Below, in pieces: positions 7,450 to 17,634 of a DNA stretch of 37,432 bases. Numbering within the stretch: the stretch's first letter is position 1; every line of letters starts with the position of its first letter. Made by a program: the position numbers and the translations under genes. Where the stretch lies: assembly GCA_020024185.1 (NCBI GenBank), contig JAHHUD010000008.1, positions 1 through 37,432 on the forward strand, given 5' to 3'. The notes below the pieces were generated by a model that saw only the letters and a list, made by a program, of their open reading frames with translations, was not told where the DNA came from and did not search any database. This DNA is from Oscillospiraceae bacterium. GTDB lineage: Bacteria > Bacillota > Clostridia > Oscillospirales > Ruminococcaceae.

Positions 7450-8451
7450 TTAACGATAATCTATATTGAGATTTGCTATGCCATTAAGTGTTGTATCACC
7501 TATATTTCCGGATAAATATTCATAATATCCTTGTGATGCAATCATTGCCCCATTGTCACCACAAAGTTCTATATCCGGGCATACAAATTTTTTATTTTTA
7601 GCCTTTTGCTGAATAAGTTCTCTCAATCTTCTGTTTGCCGCAACACCGCCTGCAATAGCTATCGTATCAAATCCAAACTCATTAGATGCATTTACAAGAT
7701 TATCACTGAGTATTTGAGAAATTTTTTCTTCAAAGCTTGCAGCAAGACTATTTATATCAGTATCTTCGCCTTTCATATTATTTGTGTTAAAAATATTTAT
7801 AACTGCTGTTTTTAAACCTGAAAAACTTACATCATACTTATTTTCTGTATGTGGTGTTGGCAGTTTATATTTTGTTTTATCCCCTGTAAGCGCTGCTTTT
7901 GACACAGCAGGCCCCCCCGGATAACCAAGACCTAATGTACGGCTTACCTTATCAAAAGCTTCTCCGGCTGCATCATCAATTGTTCTGCCGATAATACGAA
8001 ATTTTGTATAATCTTCAACCGCAACAATATGGCTATGTCCACCAGACGCAACAAGACACATAAAAGGTGGTTTTAAATCTTTGTGTGTAAGATATAAAGC
8101 AGCAATATGACCTCTTATATGATGTGTTGGAACAAGTGGTTTTCCACTTGCAAAACTCAATCCTTTTGCAAAATTCACCCCAACAAGCAACGCTCCTATA
8201 AGCCCCGGTGCAAACGTACAAGCAATTGCATCTATATCTTTTATTGTTAAATTTGCCTCATCAAAACATTTTTGAACAACCTCACTAACAGCATCAATAT
8301 GTCTTCGTGACGCAATTTCAGGCACAACACCACCATATAAACCATGTTCCTGTGCTTGTGAGTAAACTATATTTGAAAGTATTTCTCTACCATCTTTAAC
8401 AATGGAAGCTGCTGTTTCATCACAGCTGGATTCTATACCTAAAACTAACAT
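7450..8451 (-). CDS. tsaD: tRNA N6-adenosine threonylcarbamoyltransferase
   Basis: The 333-residue ASKHA-fold enzyme transfers threonylcarbamoyl to A37 of ANN-decoding tRNAs, working with TsaB and TsaE (neither in this window). Motifs are GIESSCDETA (5-14), the metal-binding HHIRGH (110-115), SGGHSHIV, IDDAAGEAFDKVSRTLGLGYPGGP-type region and the GGVAANRRLR and CGDNGAMIA motifs near the C-terminus. AAGGAAA precedes the ATG. It follows the rimI-like gene, a common pairing, and is read with polA and rimI on the minus strand. Confidence 0.97.
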   Translation of the reverse strand: MLVLGIESSCDETAASIVKDGREILSNIVYSQAQEHGLYGGVVPEIASRRHIDAVSEVVQKCFDEANLTIKDIDAIACTFAPGLIGALLVGVNFAKGLSFASGKPLVPTHHIRGHIAALYLTHKDLKPPFMCLVASGGHSHIVAVEDYTKFRIIGRTIDDAAGEAFDKVSRTLGLGYPGGPAVSKAALTGDKTKYKLPTPHTENKYDVSFSGLKTAVINIFNTNNMKGEDTDINSLAASFEEKISQILSDNLVNASNEFGFDTIAIAGGVAANRRLRELIQQKAKNKKFVCPDIELCGDNGAMIASQGYYEYLSGNIGDTTLNGIANLNIDYR

Positions 8452-8500
8452 ATATTTTCCTTCTTAAATTTTTCTGATGTTTAATTTTATAATTATACTC

Positions 8501-8923
8501 TTATACATCTTTTTTGTAAATAAGTGCATTTTCTTTTGGATTTTGATAGAAGTTATTTCTTTTTCCAATAAATTTAAACCCAATTTTTTCGTATAATTTT
8601 ATTGCAGAGAAATTGCTTTCTCTAACCTCCAGTACACAGTCCAAGTTTATATCAGATAATGTTTCTTTCAAAAGAAACTCTCCGTATCCTTTTCTTTTAT
8701 AATTTTTATCAGTAACAATAAAACAAAGCTCTGCATCATCGCTTATAAGATAAGCTGAAAAAGCAACAACAACATTATTGTCTTCAAGGACAAAGCTTTT
8801 TATACTGTCGTTATCCAGACTATCTTTTAAAGATTTTTTACTCCAACCATCTAAAACACCTTCAAAAATCTCAGAAACTTTTTCAATATCATTTTCTGAA
8901 AATACTCTAACCTTTTGCGACAT
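8501..8923 (-). CDS. rimI: RimI-like ribosomal-protein-alanine N-acetyltransferase
   Basis: The 140-residue GNAT enzyme has the acetyl-CoA loop RKGYGEFLL and the RimI-type C-terminal part with VRESNFSAIKLYEKIGFKFIGKRNNFYQNP. RimI acetylates the N-terminal alanine of ribosomal protein S18. Placement next to tsaD supports the call, because rimI and tsa genes commonly cluster. I start at the ATG 8921-8923 with AAGGGG 9 nt upstream; an ATG 18 nt earlier lacks a binding site. The gene overlaps the last 17 nt of polA in another frame, suggesting coupled translation. Confidence 0.85.
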   Translation of the reverse strand: MSQKVRVFSENDIEKVSEIFEGVLDGWSKKSLKDSLDNDSIKSFVLEDNNVVVAFSAYLISDDAELCFIVTDKNYKRKGYGEFLLKETLSDINLDCVLEVRESNFSAIKLYEKIGFKFIGKRNNFYQNPKENALIYKKDV

Positions 8924-11438
8924 ACCAGTTTTCCCCTTCATTCACATCAACTTTGAGAGGCACAGAAAGATTTGCCGCATTTTGCATTTCTTCAAGAAGA
9001 ATTTTCATAGCTTTATCTTTTTCTTCTATTGGTGTTTCAACAATAAGTTCGTCATGTACTTGTAAAATAAGCTTTGAAGCAAGTCCTTCTTCTTTAAGCC
9101 TATTTGCAACCTTTACCATAGCAATTTTAATAATATCTGCACTTGTTCCTTGAATTGGAGTATTCATAGCCATTCTTGCCCCTAGTGCCTGAATATTTTT
9201 GTTAGAGTTGTTTATCTCTGGCAAAATACGTTTACGGTTATAAAGTGTTGAAACATACCCATTATCTTTAGCAAACTGTGTTATGGTATTCATATATTCT
9301 TTGACACCTTTAAAAGTATCAAGATAGTTTTTTATAAACTCATCAGCTTCTTTTACGCTTATACCAACATCTTTAGAAAGGCTAAATGCACCTATACCAT
9401 ATACAATACCAAAGTTTACAGCTTTTGCACGAGAACGTATTTTAGGTGTTACCATATCAACCGGAAGTCCCATTATTGCAGCCGCTGTCTGTGTATGAAT
9501 ATCCTCATTGTTTATAAATGCCTTTTGCATTGTTTCATCACCACTGATATGCGCAAGAATGCGAAGTTCAATTTGGGAATAGTCTGCATCAAGAAGTATA
9601 TGCCCTTCTTTTGCTACAAAGAATTTTCTGAGTTCTTGTCCAAGTTCTGTTCTAACCGGGATATTCTGCAAGTTTGGCTCACCTGAAGAAATTCTGCCAG
9701 TTCTTGTCTCTGTCTGATTAAATGTTGTGTGTATTCTTCCGTCTTCTTTTATTTTATCCTTCAATCCTTCAACATATGTGCTGTTAAGTTTTTGATATGT
9801 GCGATAATTTAAAATTTTGTCTATAACTGGGTGATATTTTCTAAGTCCTTCAAGAACCTCTGCATTTGTTGAATATCCTGATTTTGTCTTTTTACCGGTA
9901 GGAAGTTCCAATGTTTCAAAAAGAGCTTTTCCCAATTGTTTTGGACTATTTAGATTAAACTCGTATCCAACAGCATCATAAACACTTTGCAAATCTTTTG
10001 ACAGTTGTTCTTTAAGCATTGTGCCAAACTCTGTAAGTGCTTTCTTATCAACACCAAAACCTTCGTATTCCATATCTGCCAAAACTTTTGCAAGTGGCAT
10101 TTCAATTTCGTATAAAAGTTGTTGTTGATTTTCATCTTCAATAAACTTTTTATAATGTTCATATACTTGCATTGCATAAGGAGCAAAACTGTCTGCACAA
10201 TCAAATTTTGCAACAGCATCGCAAGACGCAGAAATTCTCTCAAAGTCATAACTTGCAGCACTTGGGTTTGCAAGATATGCAGCAAGTTTTAAGCAGAAAG
10301 AAATATTTCTTGGATGTATATTATTTTCATTGCAGAAAGTGTATAAAGATTTGCTGTCATAAGCAATTTTTTCTTTTGTATTATCCTCGATAAATGCTTT
10401 TAAAAATTCACTTTCTGCTTTGCACGAATAAACATATTTATCCCACATGATAATAAAATTATCAGCATTTTGGTAAATTATAGCTTTATTCAAAGTATTA
10501 TCAAATTCTTTTATTTCAACTTTTTCCAAAGTTTGTACAGTATTAAATAAGTTTATATTTTCAACATTCTCTGTTGGCACAAGTTTTTCTGCCAAAGAAA
10601 ACATTTCAAGACTTTTTAAAGTATGAGAAACTTTTTGTGTGTCAGGATTTTTCTTTACATAATTTTCCGGATTTACATCTATATCAACATCACAGCAAAT
10701 TGTACCAAGTTTTTTAGAAAGATAAGCCATTTCTTTATCAGCAATCAATTTTTCTCTAACACCTTTTTTTATTGCTGGGTCGTCTATGTTTTCATATATA
10801 CCGTCAAGGCTGTTAAATTTCTGTAAAAGAGAGACTGCTGTTTTTTCCCCAACGCCTTTTACCCCTGGAATATTATCAGATGTATCCCCCATAAGAGCTT
10901 TAAGGTCAATAAGCTTATCTGGTGTAAGGCCATATTTTTCTGTTACTGCATCAATATCCATAATCTGGTTTTGACTTTTTCCAGATTGTGTTGTTGCAAG
11001 AATAACATTTACATTTTCATCCGTAAGTTGAAGTGAATCTCTATCTCCTGTTGCTATATAGCATTTATCTCCTCTTTCAGAACAACTTTTTGCAATAGTA
11101 CCAAGAATATCGTCAGCTTCAAAGCCTTCTTTTGTTATGATAGTATATCCTAAATCCAACAAAAGTTGTTTTAAAATCGGCATTTGTTGAGCAAGTTCCT
11201 CCGGCATACCTTTACGTGTACCCTTATAGTCGTCATACATTTTATGTCTAAATGTTTTACCTTTAAGGTCAAATGCTACTGCAACACTATCTGGTTTTAT
11301 TTCTTGTTCCAACTTTATAAGAATATTTAAAAAGCCATATATACCGTTTGTATATTGACCATCTTTTGTTGTAAGAAGTTTTATACCATAAAAAGCACGG
11401 TTCAGAATACTGTTTCCGTCAAGTGCTAAAAATTTCAT
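8907..11438 (-). CDS. polA: DNA polymerase I without proofreading residues
   Basis: The 843-residue repair and primer-removal polymerase has an N-terminal 5'-3' nuclease (about 1-290, with VAFDLKGKTFRH, EADDILGT and GVGEKTA motifs), a degenerate 3'-5' exonuclease-like middle (about 300-430) and a family A polymerase domain (about 440-843). Motif A is DADYSQIELRILAHISGD, motif B lies in RSRAKAVNFGIVYGIG, and motif C is QVHDELIVE (793-801). The exonuclease region lacks the D-x-E ExoI motif of E. coli Pol I, so proofreading is probably absent, as in many Firmicute Pol I enzymes. GAGG precedes the start. It shares a mirror-symmetric promoter region with dusB. Confidence 0.97.
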   Translation of the reverse strand: MKFLALDGNSILNRAFYGIKLLTTKDGQYTNGIYGFLNILIKLEQEIKPDSVAVAFDLKGKTFRHKMYDDYKGTRKGMPEELAQQMPILKQLLLDLGYTIITKEGFEADDILGTIAKSCSERGDKCYIATGDRDSLQLTDENVNVILATTQSGKSQNQIMDIDAVTEKYGLTPDKLIDLKALMGDTSDNIPGVKGVGEKTAVSLLQKFNSLDGIYENIDDPAIKKGVREKLIADKEMAYLSKKLGTICCDVDIDVNPENYVKKNPDTQKVSHTLKSLEMFSLAEKLVPTENVENINLFNTVQTLEKVEIKEFDNTLNKAIIYQNADNFIIMWDKYVYSCKAESEFLKAFIEDNTKEKIAYDSKSLYTFCNENNIHPRNISFCLKLAAYLANPSAASYDFERISASCDAVAKFDCADSFAPYAMQVYEHYKKFIEDENQQQLLYEIEMPLAKVLADMEYEGFGVDKKALTEFGTMLKEQLSKDLQSVYDAVGYEFNLNSPKQLGKALFETLELPTGKKTKSGYSTNAEVLEGLRKYHPVIDKILNYRTYQKLNSTYVEGLKDKIKEDGRIHTTFNQTETRTGRISSGEPNLQNIPVRTELGQELRKFFVAKEGHILLDADYSQIELRILAHISGDETMQKAFINNEDIHTQTAAAIMGLPVDMVTPKIRSRAKAVNFGIVYGIGAFSLSKDVGISVKEADEFIKNYLDTFKGVKEYMNTITQFAKDNGYVSTLYNRKRILPEINNSNKNIQALGARMAMNTPIQGTSADIIKIAMVKVANRLKEEGLASKLILQVHDELIVETPIEEKDKAMKILLEEMQNAANLSVPLKVDVNEGENWYVAKG

Positions 11439-11473
11439 ATTAATACCTCATAAAAATATTTTGATTTATTATT

Positions 11474-11506
11474 AGTATACCATATTTTACGATTTTATGG
11501 TATAAT
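11474..11506. promoter_or_regulatory. Mirror-image extended -10 promoters for polA and dusB
   Basis: Rightward, TGGTATAAT (11498-11506) is an extended -10 for dusB. Leftward, TGGTATACT (11474-11482) is an extended -10 for polA. They lie inside a 9-bp perfect inverted repeat, TATACCATA (11476-11484) and TATGGTATA (11496-11504), with an 11-bp centre. Confidence 0.6.
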
Positions 11507-11549
11507 ATTTAACTGCAAAATAATTTTATTTTTAATAAATGAGGTTTTA

Positions 11550-12518
11550 ATGGAAATTAAAGGTTTAAATATAAAAAATAAAGCCGTTCTTGCACCAATG
11601 GCTGGTTTTTGTGATATTGTTATGAGAAAAGTGGCTGATGATTTTGACGCCGGCTTTACAGTTAGTGAGCTTATCAGCGCTCGTGCATTATATTACGGTG
11701 ATAAAAAAAGTCATACTCTTATGGATAATTTTGACTGCAAAAGTCCATACGGTATACAGCTTTTCGGCTTTGACCCAAATGATTTTGTGTCTGCCACAGA
11801 ACATACTTTAAATCACAATCCAGACTTTATTGATATAAATATGGGTTGCCCAGCACCTAAGATTGTTGGAAACGGCAGTGGAAGTGCTCTTATGAAAACT
11901 CCTGAGCTTGCTCAGCAAATCGCAAAAGTGGTTGTTGAAAATTCAAAAGGTATCCCTGTAAGCGTAAAAATGCGTAAAGGTTGGGATGAAAACTGTATAA
12001 CTGCTGTTGAACTTGCCAAAAGATGTGAAGATGTTGGAGTAAGTTTCATAACAGTGCATGGACGAACAAGAGCAGAAATGTATAATCCAGGTATAGACCT
12101 TGATATCATAAAAGCTGTCAAACAAGCTGTTAATATTCCTGTTATCGGAAATGGAGATATAACCTGTCCACAAGATGCTATCAATATGATTGATTATACG
12201 GGATGTGATTACGTTATGGTTGGAAGAGAAGCTTTAGCTCGTCCTTGGATATTCCGTCAGATTAAACAAGCTCTTAATGGCGAAACTATTGACAGTGACC
12301 CTTCAATAGAAGAGCGAATGAACTTGCTTTTGTGGCATATTGAAAAACTTTGCGAAGTTAACGGTGAATATGCAGGTATGAAAAAAGCCCGTGGACAAGC
12401 CGCTTTATACATGAAAGGTTTGCGTGGGGCGGCACATTTAAGATTTCTTACAAACAGCTTAACAACATTTGCTGATGCGCAGAATTTAGTAAACGAGGTT
12501 CTAAAAAATAATGTATAA
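11550..12518 (+). CDS. dusB: tRNA-dihydrouridine synthase, DusB type
   Basis: The 322-residue FMN-dependent TIM-barrel enzyme reduces uridine to dihydrouridine in tRNA D-loops. It shows the N-terminal APMAGFCD, the catalytic Cys100 in DINMGCPAPKI (95-105), KMRKGWDE, FITVHGRTR, VIGNGDI and MVGREALARPWIF. These follow DusB of Firmicutes. GAGG precedes the ATG. The stop overlaps the start of the next gene by 8 nt, marking the first step of a compact four-gene operon. The Dus specificity class is by overall pattern, not by biochemical proof. Confidence 0.94.
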   Translation: MEIKGLNIKNKAVLAPMAGFCDIVMRKVADDFDAGFTVSELISARALYYGDKKSHTLMDNFDCKSPYGIQLFGFDPNDFVSATEHTLNHNPDFIDINMGCPAPKIVGNGSGSALMKTPELAQQIAKVVVENSKGIPVSVKMRKGWDENCITAVELAKRCEDVGVSFITVHGRTRAEMYNPGIDLDIIKAVKQAVNIPVIGNGDITCPQDAINMIDYTGCDYVMVGREALARPWIFRQIKQALNGETIDSDPSIEERMNLLLWHIEKLCEVNGEYAGMKKARGQAALYMKGLRGAAHLRFLTNSLTTFADAQNLVNEVLKNNV

Positions 12519-13095
12519 TTTTAACGCTCTTGTTTCACGTCTAAAATATATTCCAAGATGGAGTCTTATGCGTCAAAGCCGACAAGAATTTGTTGCAGAA
12601 CACACAACTGAAGTTATGCACATTGCCCATACATTAGCAATTATTGCAAATAAAAAGTTTGGACAAAATGTAAGTGCTGAAAATATCGTTATATGTGGTT
12701 TATATCATGACATAAGCGAAATTTTAACCGGTGATATGCCGACACCTGTTAAGTATAATGATGAGGTATTAAAGTTAGCATATAAAGATATGGAATCAAA
12801 GGCTTTAAATAAAATGCTTGATACAATTGACAGCGATATTAAAGATGATATTTCACCATTTGCTACTTGCGAAAATCTTTCTGACAGAGAAAAGAAAATA
12901 CTTAAAGCTGCCGATAAACTTTCAGCCCTTATAAAATGTATGGAAGAATTAAGATGTGGAAACAGTGAATTTAAATCTGCATATAACAGCACAAAACAAA
13001 GTATTGAAAAAATTAATTTACCTGAAGTTGATTATTTTATAAAAAATATGTTGCCAGCTTATAATTTATGTCTTGACGAGCTTGCTAAAATTTAA
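12511..13095 (+). CDS. yfbR: YfbR-like 5'-deoxynucleotidase (HD domain)
   Basis: The 194-residue HD-domain phosphohydrolase resembles E. coli YfbR, which dephosphorylates deoxynucleoside monophosphates. Matching features are RWSLMRQSRQEFVAEHTTEV (His31), YHDISEILTGDMPTPVKY (His66, Asp67, Glu70) and a distal metal Asp in LKAADKLSAL (Asp135). It overlaps dusB by 8 nt, so translation is likely coupled. The last 60 residues are less conserved. A housekeeping nucleotide-pool role is inferred from family knowledge. Confidence 0.88.
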   Translation: MYNFNALVSRLKYIPRWSLMRQSRQEFVAEHTTEVMHIAHTLAIIANKKFGQNVSAENIVICGLYHDISEILTGDMPTPVKYNDEVLKLAYKDMESKALNKMLDTIDSDIKDDISPFATCENLSDREKKILKAADKLSALIKCMEELRCGNSEFKSAYNSTKQSIEKINLPEVDYFIKNMLPAYNLCLDELAKI

Positions 13096-13113
13096 ATTTG
13101 GTGAGGTTATATT

Positions 13114-15432
13114 TTGAAAACTTTTTTTAAAAACTCTTATGTTAAAATTTTTATTCTTGGATTTATGACTTGCTTTTGCATACTTTTGCCTTTCTTGATT
13201 ATCGATAAAGGCTTCTTTTTGTATGCCGGAGATTTTAACAGCCAGCAAATTCCGTTTAACATGTATGCCAACAATATGGTAAAACAAGGTGCTCTAAATT
13301 GGAGTTGGGCAACAGATTTGGGCTCTTCAATGATTAATAGCTATTCTTTTTATCTTCTTGGTTCTCCGGTCTTTTGGCTTAGTTGCTTATTGCCACATAA
13401 GTTTATTCCATACTTTATGCCGGTTGGACTTATGATAAAATTTGCATTTGCTTGTCTTGGTGCATTTTGTTTTCTTAAAAGATATGCAAAAAATGAAAAC
13501 TACGCATTTGTGGGTGCTATTTTATACGCATTTAGTGGATTTTCTATTTACAATATTTTTTTCAACCACTTTTTAGAATCTGTTGCAATGTTTCCTTTCT
13601 TGCTATGGACTCTTGATGAATTTGTATATGAGAAACGCAGAGGTCCGTTTGCATTTTTTGTTGCATTAAATCTTTTAAACAATTATTTCTTTTTTGTTGG
13701 ACAAGTAGTTTTTCTTTTTATTTATTTTATATGTAAAATAATATCAAAGGAATATATTATAACTATAAAAGAATTTTTTATTCTTGCCTTTGAAAGTTTG
13801 GTTGGCTGTTTTATGGCTATGGTTCTCTTTCTGCCTTCCATTTTAAACGTTATCCAAAACCCTAGAAGCACAAAAATAGCCGAAAACTTTGGCTTATGGA
13901 TGTACTCTACTGTTCAACAATATTTTGCAATTATTCAATCTGCATTTTTACCTCCGGAAAGTCCATATTCTCCAAACATGTTTACAAACGGTTCTGTAAA
14001 ATGGACAAGTATGTCTGCTTTTGTTGTTTTAGGAGGCTTATTTGGGTATTTTATTTTCTTGAAATATTTTAGAAAATCAGCTTTTACAAAAATCTTCACA
14101 TGTTGTGTAATATTCTCTCTTGTACCAATACTTAACAGTATTTTTTATGCTTTTAACAGCAGTTACTATGCAAGATGGTTTTATATGCCTATTCTTATTC
14201 TTTGTGCGATGAATATGCAAAGTTATGAACTTTCCAAAGAAAAAATTTATTATGGTTTAAAAAAAGTTGCTATAATTACAAGTATTTTTTGTATTTTTGC
14301 TCTTACACCTACCACCGATAAAGACGGAAATTTCAAGCTTGGTTTACAAAAAGAAACCCCTTTATTTTGGCTTTATTTTCTCATTGCAATTTTCAGCTTA
14401 TACCTTTTGTTTGTTATAGTACAAAATTTTAAAGATAAGCCAAAATATTCTCAAAAACTTCTTATGTCAGCTTTGGCTATTGTTACGATTTTTAGCACTG
14501 TTCATCTTTCAGTTGTAAAACTTCCACAATCAAAAAATGACAGAAACTATATAAAACAAAACTACGCTCCTCTTGATACTTTTACATTAAATGACGAAAA
14601 CAGCGATTATCGCCTTGACGCATACCAATGCTATAATAATATGGGTTTATTTTTCAACAAACCATTTATTCAGTTTTTCAACAGCACTGTTACCCCATCT
14701 ATTATGGAGTTTTACCCTTATGTTGATGTAAAAAGAGATGTTTCTTCTAAACCCGATTTTGAAAACTATGCTTTAAGAAGTTTATTATCCGTAAAATATG
14801 TTGTTATGCCTACTCATGAAGTAGACCATTTTCGTGAAAATGGATATGATAATATATATAGTCCTTACAGTATTTCACAGCCTTATCAAATATTTAAAAA
14901 TGACTATTTTATTCCTATGGGATTTACCTATGATAACTTTGTAACACAAGAACAAATGGATAAAGTGCCTGAAAAAAATCGCAGTAATGTTTTGCTTAGA
15001 GCTATTTTATGTGATGAAAGCCTTGTTGATAATTATAAATTATCTTTAGATAAAATTGACAATGATACTTTATTTGATTATTCTTTTGAAACCTATGACT
15101 TTGATGTAAATGAAAGAAGAAAATCAAGTGGTTATTATTTTGAGCAAACAAAAGATGGTTTTATATCAAATATAAAATTATATGAACCAAATCTAGTTTT
15201 TTATTCTGTGCCTTACGATGAAGGTTTTACTGCTCTTGTAAATGGAACAAAATCAAAAATTTACAAAGTAAACGGCGGTTTATCTGCTGTATATGCTCCT
15301 GCCGGTGACAATGAAATTATATTCACTTATCGCACCCCAGGGCTTGATATAGGCATTATTCTTAGTATTATAAGCCTAGTTATTTATATAGGTTATCTTA
15401 TGATTAATTACAAAAAGAAAGGTGTAAAGTAA
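13114..15432 (+). CDS. YfhO-family polytopic membrane protein
   Basis: The 772-residue protein begins at TTG (13114-13116), with GGTGAGG 7 nt upstream. It has about a dozen predicted membrane helices in the first 480 residues, a large extracellular C-terminal region (about 480-745) and a final helix (about 746-764). The early loop YAGDFNSQQIPFNMYANNM and the N-terminal layout match YfhO proteins, GT-C-like enzymes that in some Firmicutes glycosylate lipoteichoic acid. Substrate here is unknown. Its TAA stop shares a base with the next ATG (TAATG), so translation is coupled with tex. Confidence 0.85.
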   Translation: MKTFFKNSYVKIFILGFMTCFCILLPFLIIDKGFFLYAGDFNSQQIPFNMYANNMVKQGALNWSWATDLGSSMINSYSFYLLGSPVFWLSCLLPHKFIPYFMPVGLMIKFAFACLGAFCFLKRYAKNENYAFVGAILYAFSGFSIYNIFFNHFLESVAMFPFLLWTLDEFVYEKRRGPFAFFVALNLLNNYFFFVGQVVFLFIYFICKIISKEYIITIKEFFILAFESLVGCFMAMVLFLPSILNVIQNPRSTKIAENFGLWMYSTVQQYFAIIQSAFLPPESPYSPNMFTNGSVKWTSMSAFVVLGGLFGYFIFLKYFRKSAFTKIFTCCVIFSLVPILNSIFYAFNSSYYARWFYMPILILCAMNMQSYELSKEKIYYGLKKVAIITSIFCIFALTPTTDKDGNFKLGLQKETPLFWLYFLIAIFSLYLLFVIVQNFKDKPKYSQKLLMSALAIVTIFSTVHLSVVKLPQSKNDRNYIKQNYAPLDTFTLNDENSDYRLDAYQCYNNMGLFFNKPFIQFFNSTVTPSIMEFYPYVDVKRDVSSKPDFENYALRSLLSVKYVVMPTHEVDHFRENGYDNIYSPYSISQPYQIFKNDYFIPMGFTYDNFVTQEQMDKVPEKNRSNVLLRAILCDESLVDNYKLSLDKIDNDTLFDYSFETYDFDVNERRKSSGYYFEQTKDGFISNIKLYEPNLVFYSVPYDEGFTALVNGTKSKIYKVNGGLSAVYAPAGDNEIIFTYRTPGLDIGIILSIISLVIYIGYLMINYKKKGVK

Positions 15433-17597
15433 TGGAAATCAATAAAATTTTAGCAAGCGAGTTCAATAAAGAGCTATGGCAAATAGAAAATGCTGTTGCT
15501 CTTATGGATGAAGGTGCAACAATTCCTTTCATCGCTCGTTACCGTAAAGAAAAAACCGGAGAACTTGATGACCAGATTTTAAGAGAAATTTTTGAGCGTC
15601 TAACATATCTCAGAAACCTTGAACAAAGAAAACAAGAAGTTATTGCATCTATAACAGAACAGGAAAAAATGACTGATGAAATTATGGATACAATATCTCG
15701 TGCAAAAACTCTCAGTGAGGTTGAAGATATTTATCGTCCTTTTAAACCAAAAAGAAAAACACGTGCATCTGTTGCAAAAGAAAAAGGACTTGAACCTTTA
15801 GCTAAAGAAATTTTGGAACAACGCCCAGTTGCAGACCCTTTAATTCTTGCACAAGAATACATAAATGAAGAAAAAGGTGTTTCTAGTGTTGAAGATGCTA
15901 TAAAAGGCGCTATGGACATTATCGCAGAAGATGTTTCTGACAACGCAAATGTAAGAAAAAATCTTAAGTCTTTATATTTCCGTACTGGTGAAGTAACATC
16001 AAAAGGTGACGATGAAAAAGAAAGTGTTTATACACAGTATTATGATTTTTCAGAAAAAGTTAATAAAATTGCATCTCATCGTGTTCTTGCAATTGACCGT
16101 GGTGAAAAAGAAGGTTTTCTTAAAGTAAATATTTCTGTTGATACCATCAGTGCTATTTCAGAAATAGAAAAATTATATATTATAAATAACAGCAAATGTG
16201 CTGACATCGTAAAAGAAGCTATTGTTGATGGATACCAAAGACTTTTACACCCAAGTCTTGACACTGAAATAAGAAATAATCTTACTGATGTAGCATGTGA
16301 AGGTGCAATAAAATTATTTGGTGATAATCTTAAACAACTTTTGCTTGTTCCTCCAGTAAAAGGCAAAACTTGCATGGCTCTTGACCCTGGTTATCGCACT
16401 GGCTGTAAAATGGCAATAGTAGACCCAACAGGTAAAGTTCTAGACACTGGTGTTGTATATATGACACTTGATATTCATGATAAAGAAAAGGCTAAAAAAC
16501 AGCTTAAAAACCTTATTTCAAAACATAATGTTGATATTATCTCTATTGGTAATGGTACAGCGACAAAAGAAACAGAAATGTTTGTTGCTGCTATGATTAA
16601 AGAAATTGATAAACCTATAAGTTATATGGTTGTAAGTGAAGCAGGTGCATCTGTATATTCTGCGTCAAAGCTTGCAGCAGCAGAATTTCCTCAATTTGAT
16701 GTTGCATTAAGAAGTGCTGTATCAATTGCAAGAAGATTGCAAGACCCACTTGCAGAACTTGTTAAAATAGACCCAAAATCTATTGGCGTTGGACAATATC
16801 AACATGATATGCCAAAACAAAAGCTTGAAGAAAGTCTTGATGGTGTTGTTGAATATTGTGTTAACACTGTTGGTGTTGACTTAAACACAGCCTCTGCTCC
16901 TCTTTTAGAGCGTGTTTCAGGTCTTAATAAATCAATTGCAAAAAACATTGTAACTTATCGTGAAGAAAACGGCGCATTTGAAAAAAGAAATCAACTTCTC
17001 AAAGTTTCAAAGCTTGGTCCAAAAGCATATATGCTTTCTGCCGGTTTTTTGAGAATTCCTGACGCAAAAAATAAATTAGATTCATCTTCTGTTCACCCTG
17101 AAAGTTATGATGCAGCAAAAAAACTTCTTGAAGCTATTGGATATACTTTAGATGATATTGGTACAGAAAAAATTACATCATTAGATACAGATGTTGAAAA
17201 AATAGGTTTAGAAAAACTTGCGCAGCAGTTAGAAATAGGTGTTCCAACACTTAAAGATATTGTTTCAGAACTTATCAAACCTGGTAGAGATATGCGTGAT
17301 GAGTTGCCAAAACCTCTTTTGAGAACCGATGTTCTTGACATGAATGACCTTGTAGCAGGAATGGAACTTACCGGTACTGTAAGAAATGTTATAGATTTTG
17401 GAGCTTTTGTGGATATTGGTGTTCACCAAGACGGTCTTGTTCATATAAGCCAGATTTGTGATAAATACATTAAACATCCAAGTGAGATGGTGAAAGTTGG
17501 AGATATTGTTACCGTTTGGGTAATGAGTGTTGATGTAAATAAAAAGCGTATTTCTCTTACAATGAGAAAGCCAAAAGAAGAAATAAAATCAAACTAA
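15432..17597 (+). CDS. tex: Tex-like S1 RNA-binding protein
   Basis: The 721-residue nucleic-acid-binding protein is of the Tex family, conserved across bacteria and implicated in transcription and RNA handling. Domain order matches the family: N-terminal helical region (1-300) with IPFIARYRKEKTG, a YqgF/RNase H-like domain from about 310 (MALDPGYRTGCKMAIVD), a helix-hairpin-helix pair (about 470-560; ERVSGLNKSIAKNIVTYRE) and a C-terminal S1 domain (about 635-710; GTVRNVIDFGAFVDIGVHQD). AAAGGTG precedes the ATG. It ends the dusB operon before a strong terminator. Confidence 0.95.
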   Translation: MEINKILASEFNKELWQIENAVALMDEGATIPFIARYRKEKTGELDDQILREIFERLTYLRNLEQRKQEVIASITEQEKMTDEIMDTISRAKTLSEVEDIYRPFKPKRKTRASVAKEKGLEPLAKEILEQRPVADPLILAQEYINEEKGVSSVEDAIKGAMDIIAEDVSDNANVRKNLKSLYFRTGEVTSKGDDEKESVYTQYYDFSEKVNKIASHRVLAIDRGEKEGFLKVNISVDTISAISEIEKLYIINNSKCADIVKEAIVDGYQRLLHPSLDTEIRNNLTDVACEGAIKLFGDNLKQLLLVPPVKGKTCMALDPGYRTGCKMAIVDPTGKVLDTGVVYMTLDIHDKEKAKKQLKNLISKHNVDIISIGNGTATKETEMFVAAMIKEIDKPISYMVVSEAGASVYSASKLAAAEFPQFDVALRSAVSIARRLQDPLAELVKIDPKSIGVGQYQHDMPKQKLEESLDGVVEYCVNTVGVDLNTASAPLLERVSGLNKSIAKNIVTYREENGAFEKRNQLLKVSKLGPKAYMLSAGFLRIPDAKNKLDSSSVHPESYDAAKKLLEAIGYTLDDIGTEKITSLDTDVEKIGLEKLAQQLEIGVPTLKDIVSELIKPGRDMRDELPKPLLRTDVLDMNDLVAGMELTGTVRNVIDFGAFVDIGVHQDGLVHISQICDKYIKHPSEMVKVGDIVTVWVMSVDVNKKRISLTMRKPKEEIKSN

Positions 17598-17598
17598 T

Positions 17599-17630
17599 AA
17601 AAAGGCAGATTTTTCTGCCTTTTTATTATA
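17599..17630 (+). terminator. Terminator of the dusB-tex operon
   Basis: AAAAAGGCAGA and TCTGCCTTTTT form an 11-bp stem with a TTTT loop and a T-tract, starting 2 nt after the tex stop. Confidence 0.9.
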
Positions 17631-17634
17631 CAAT

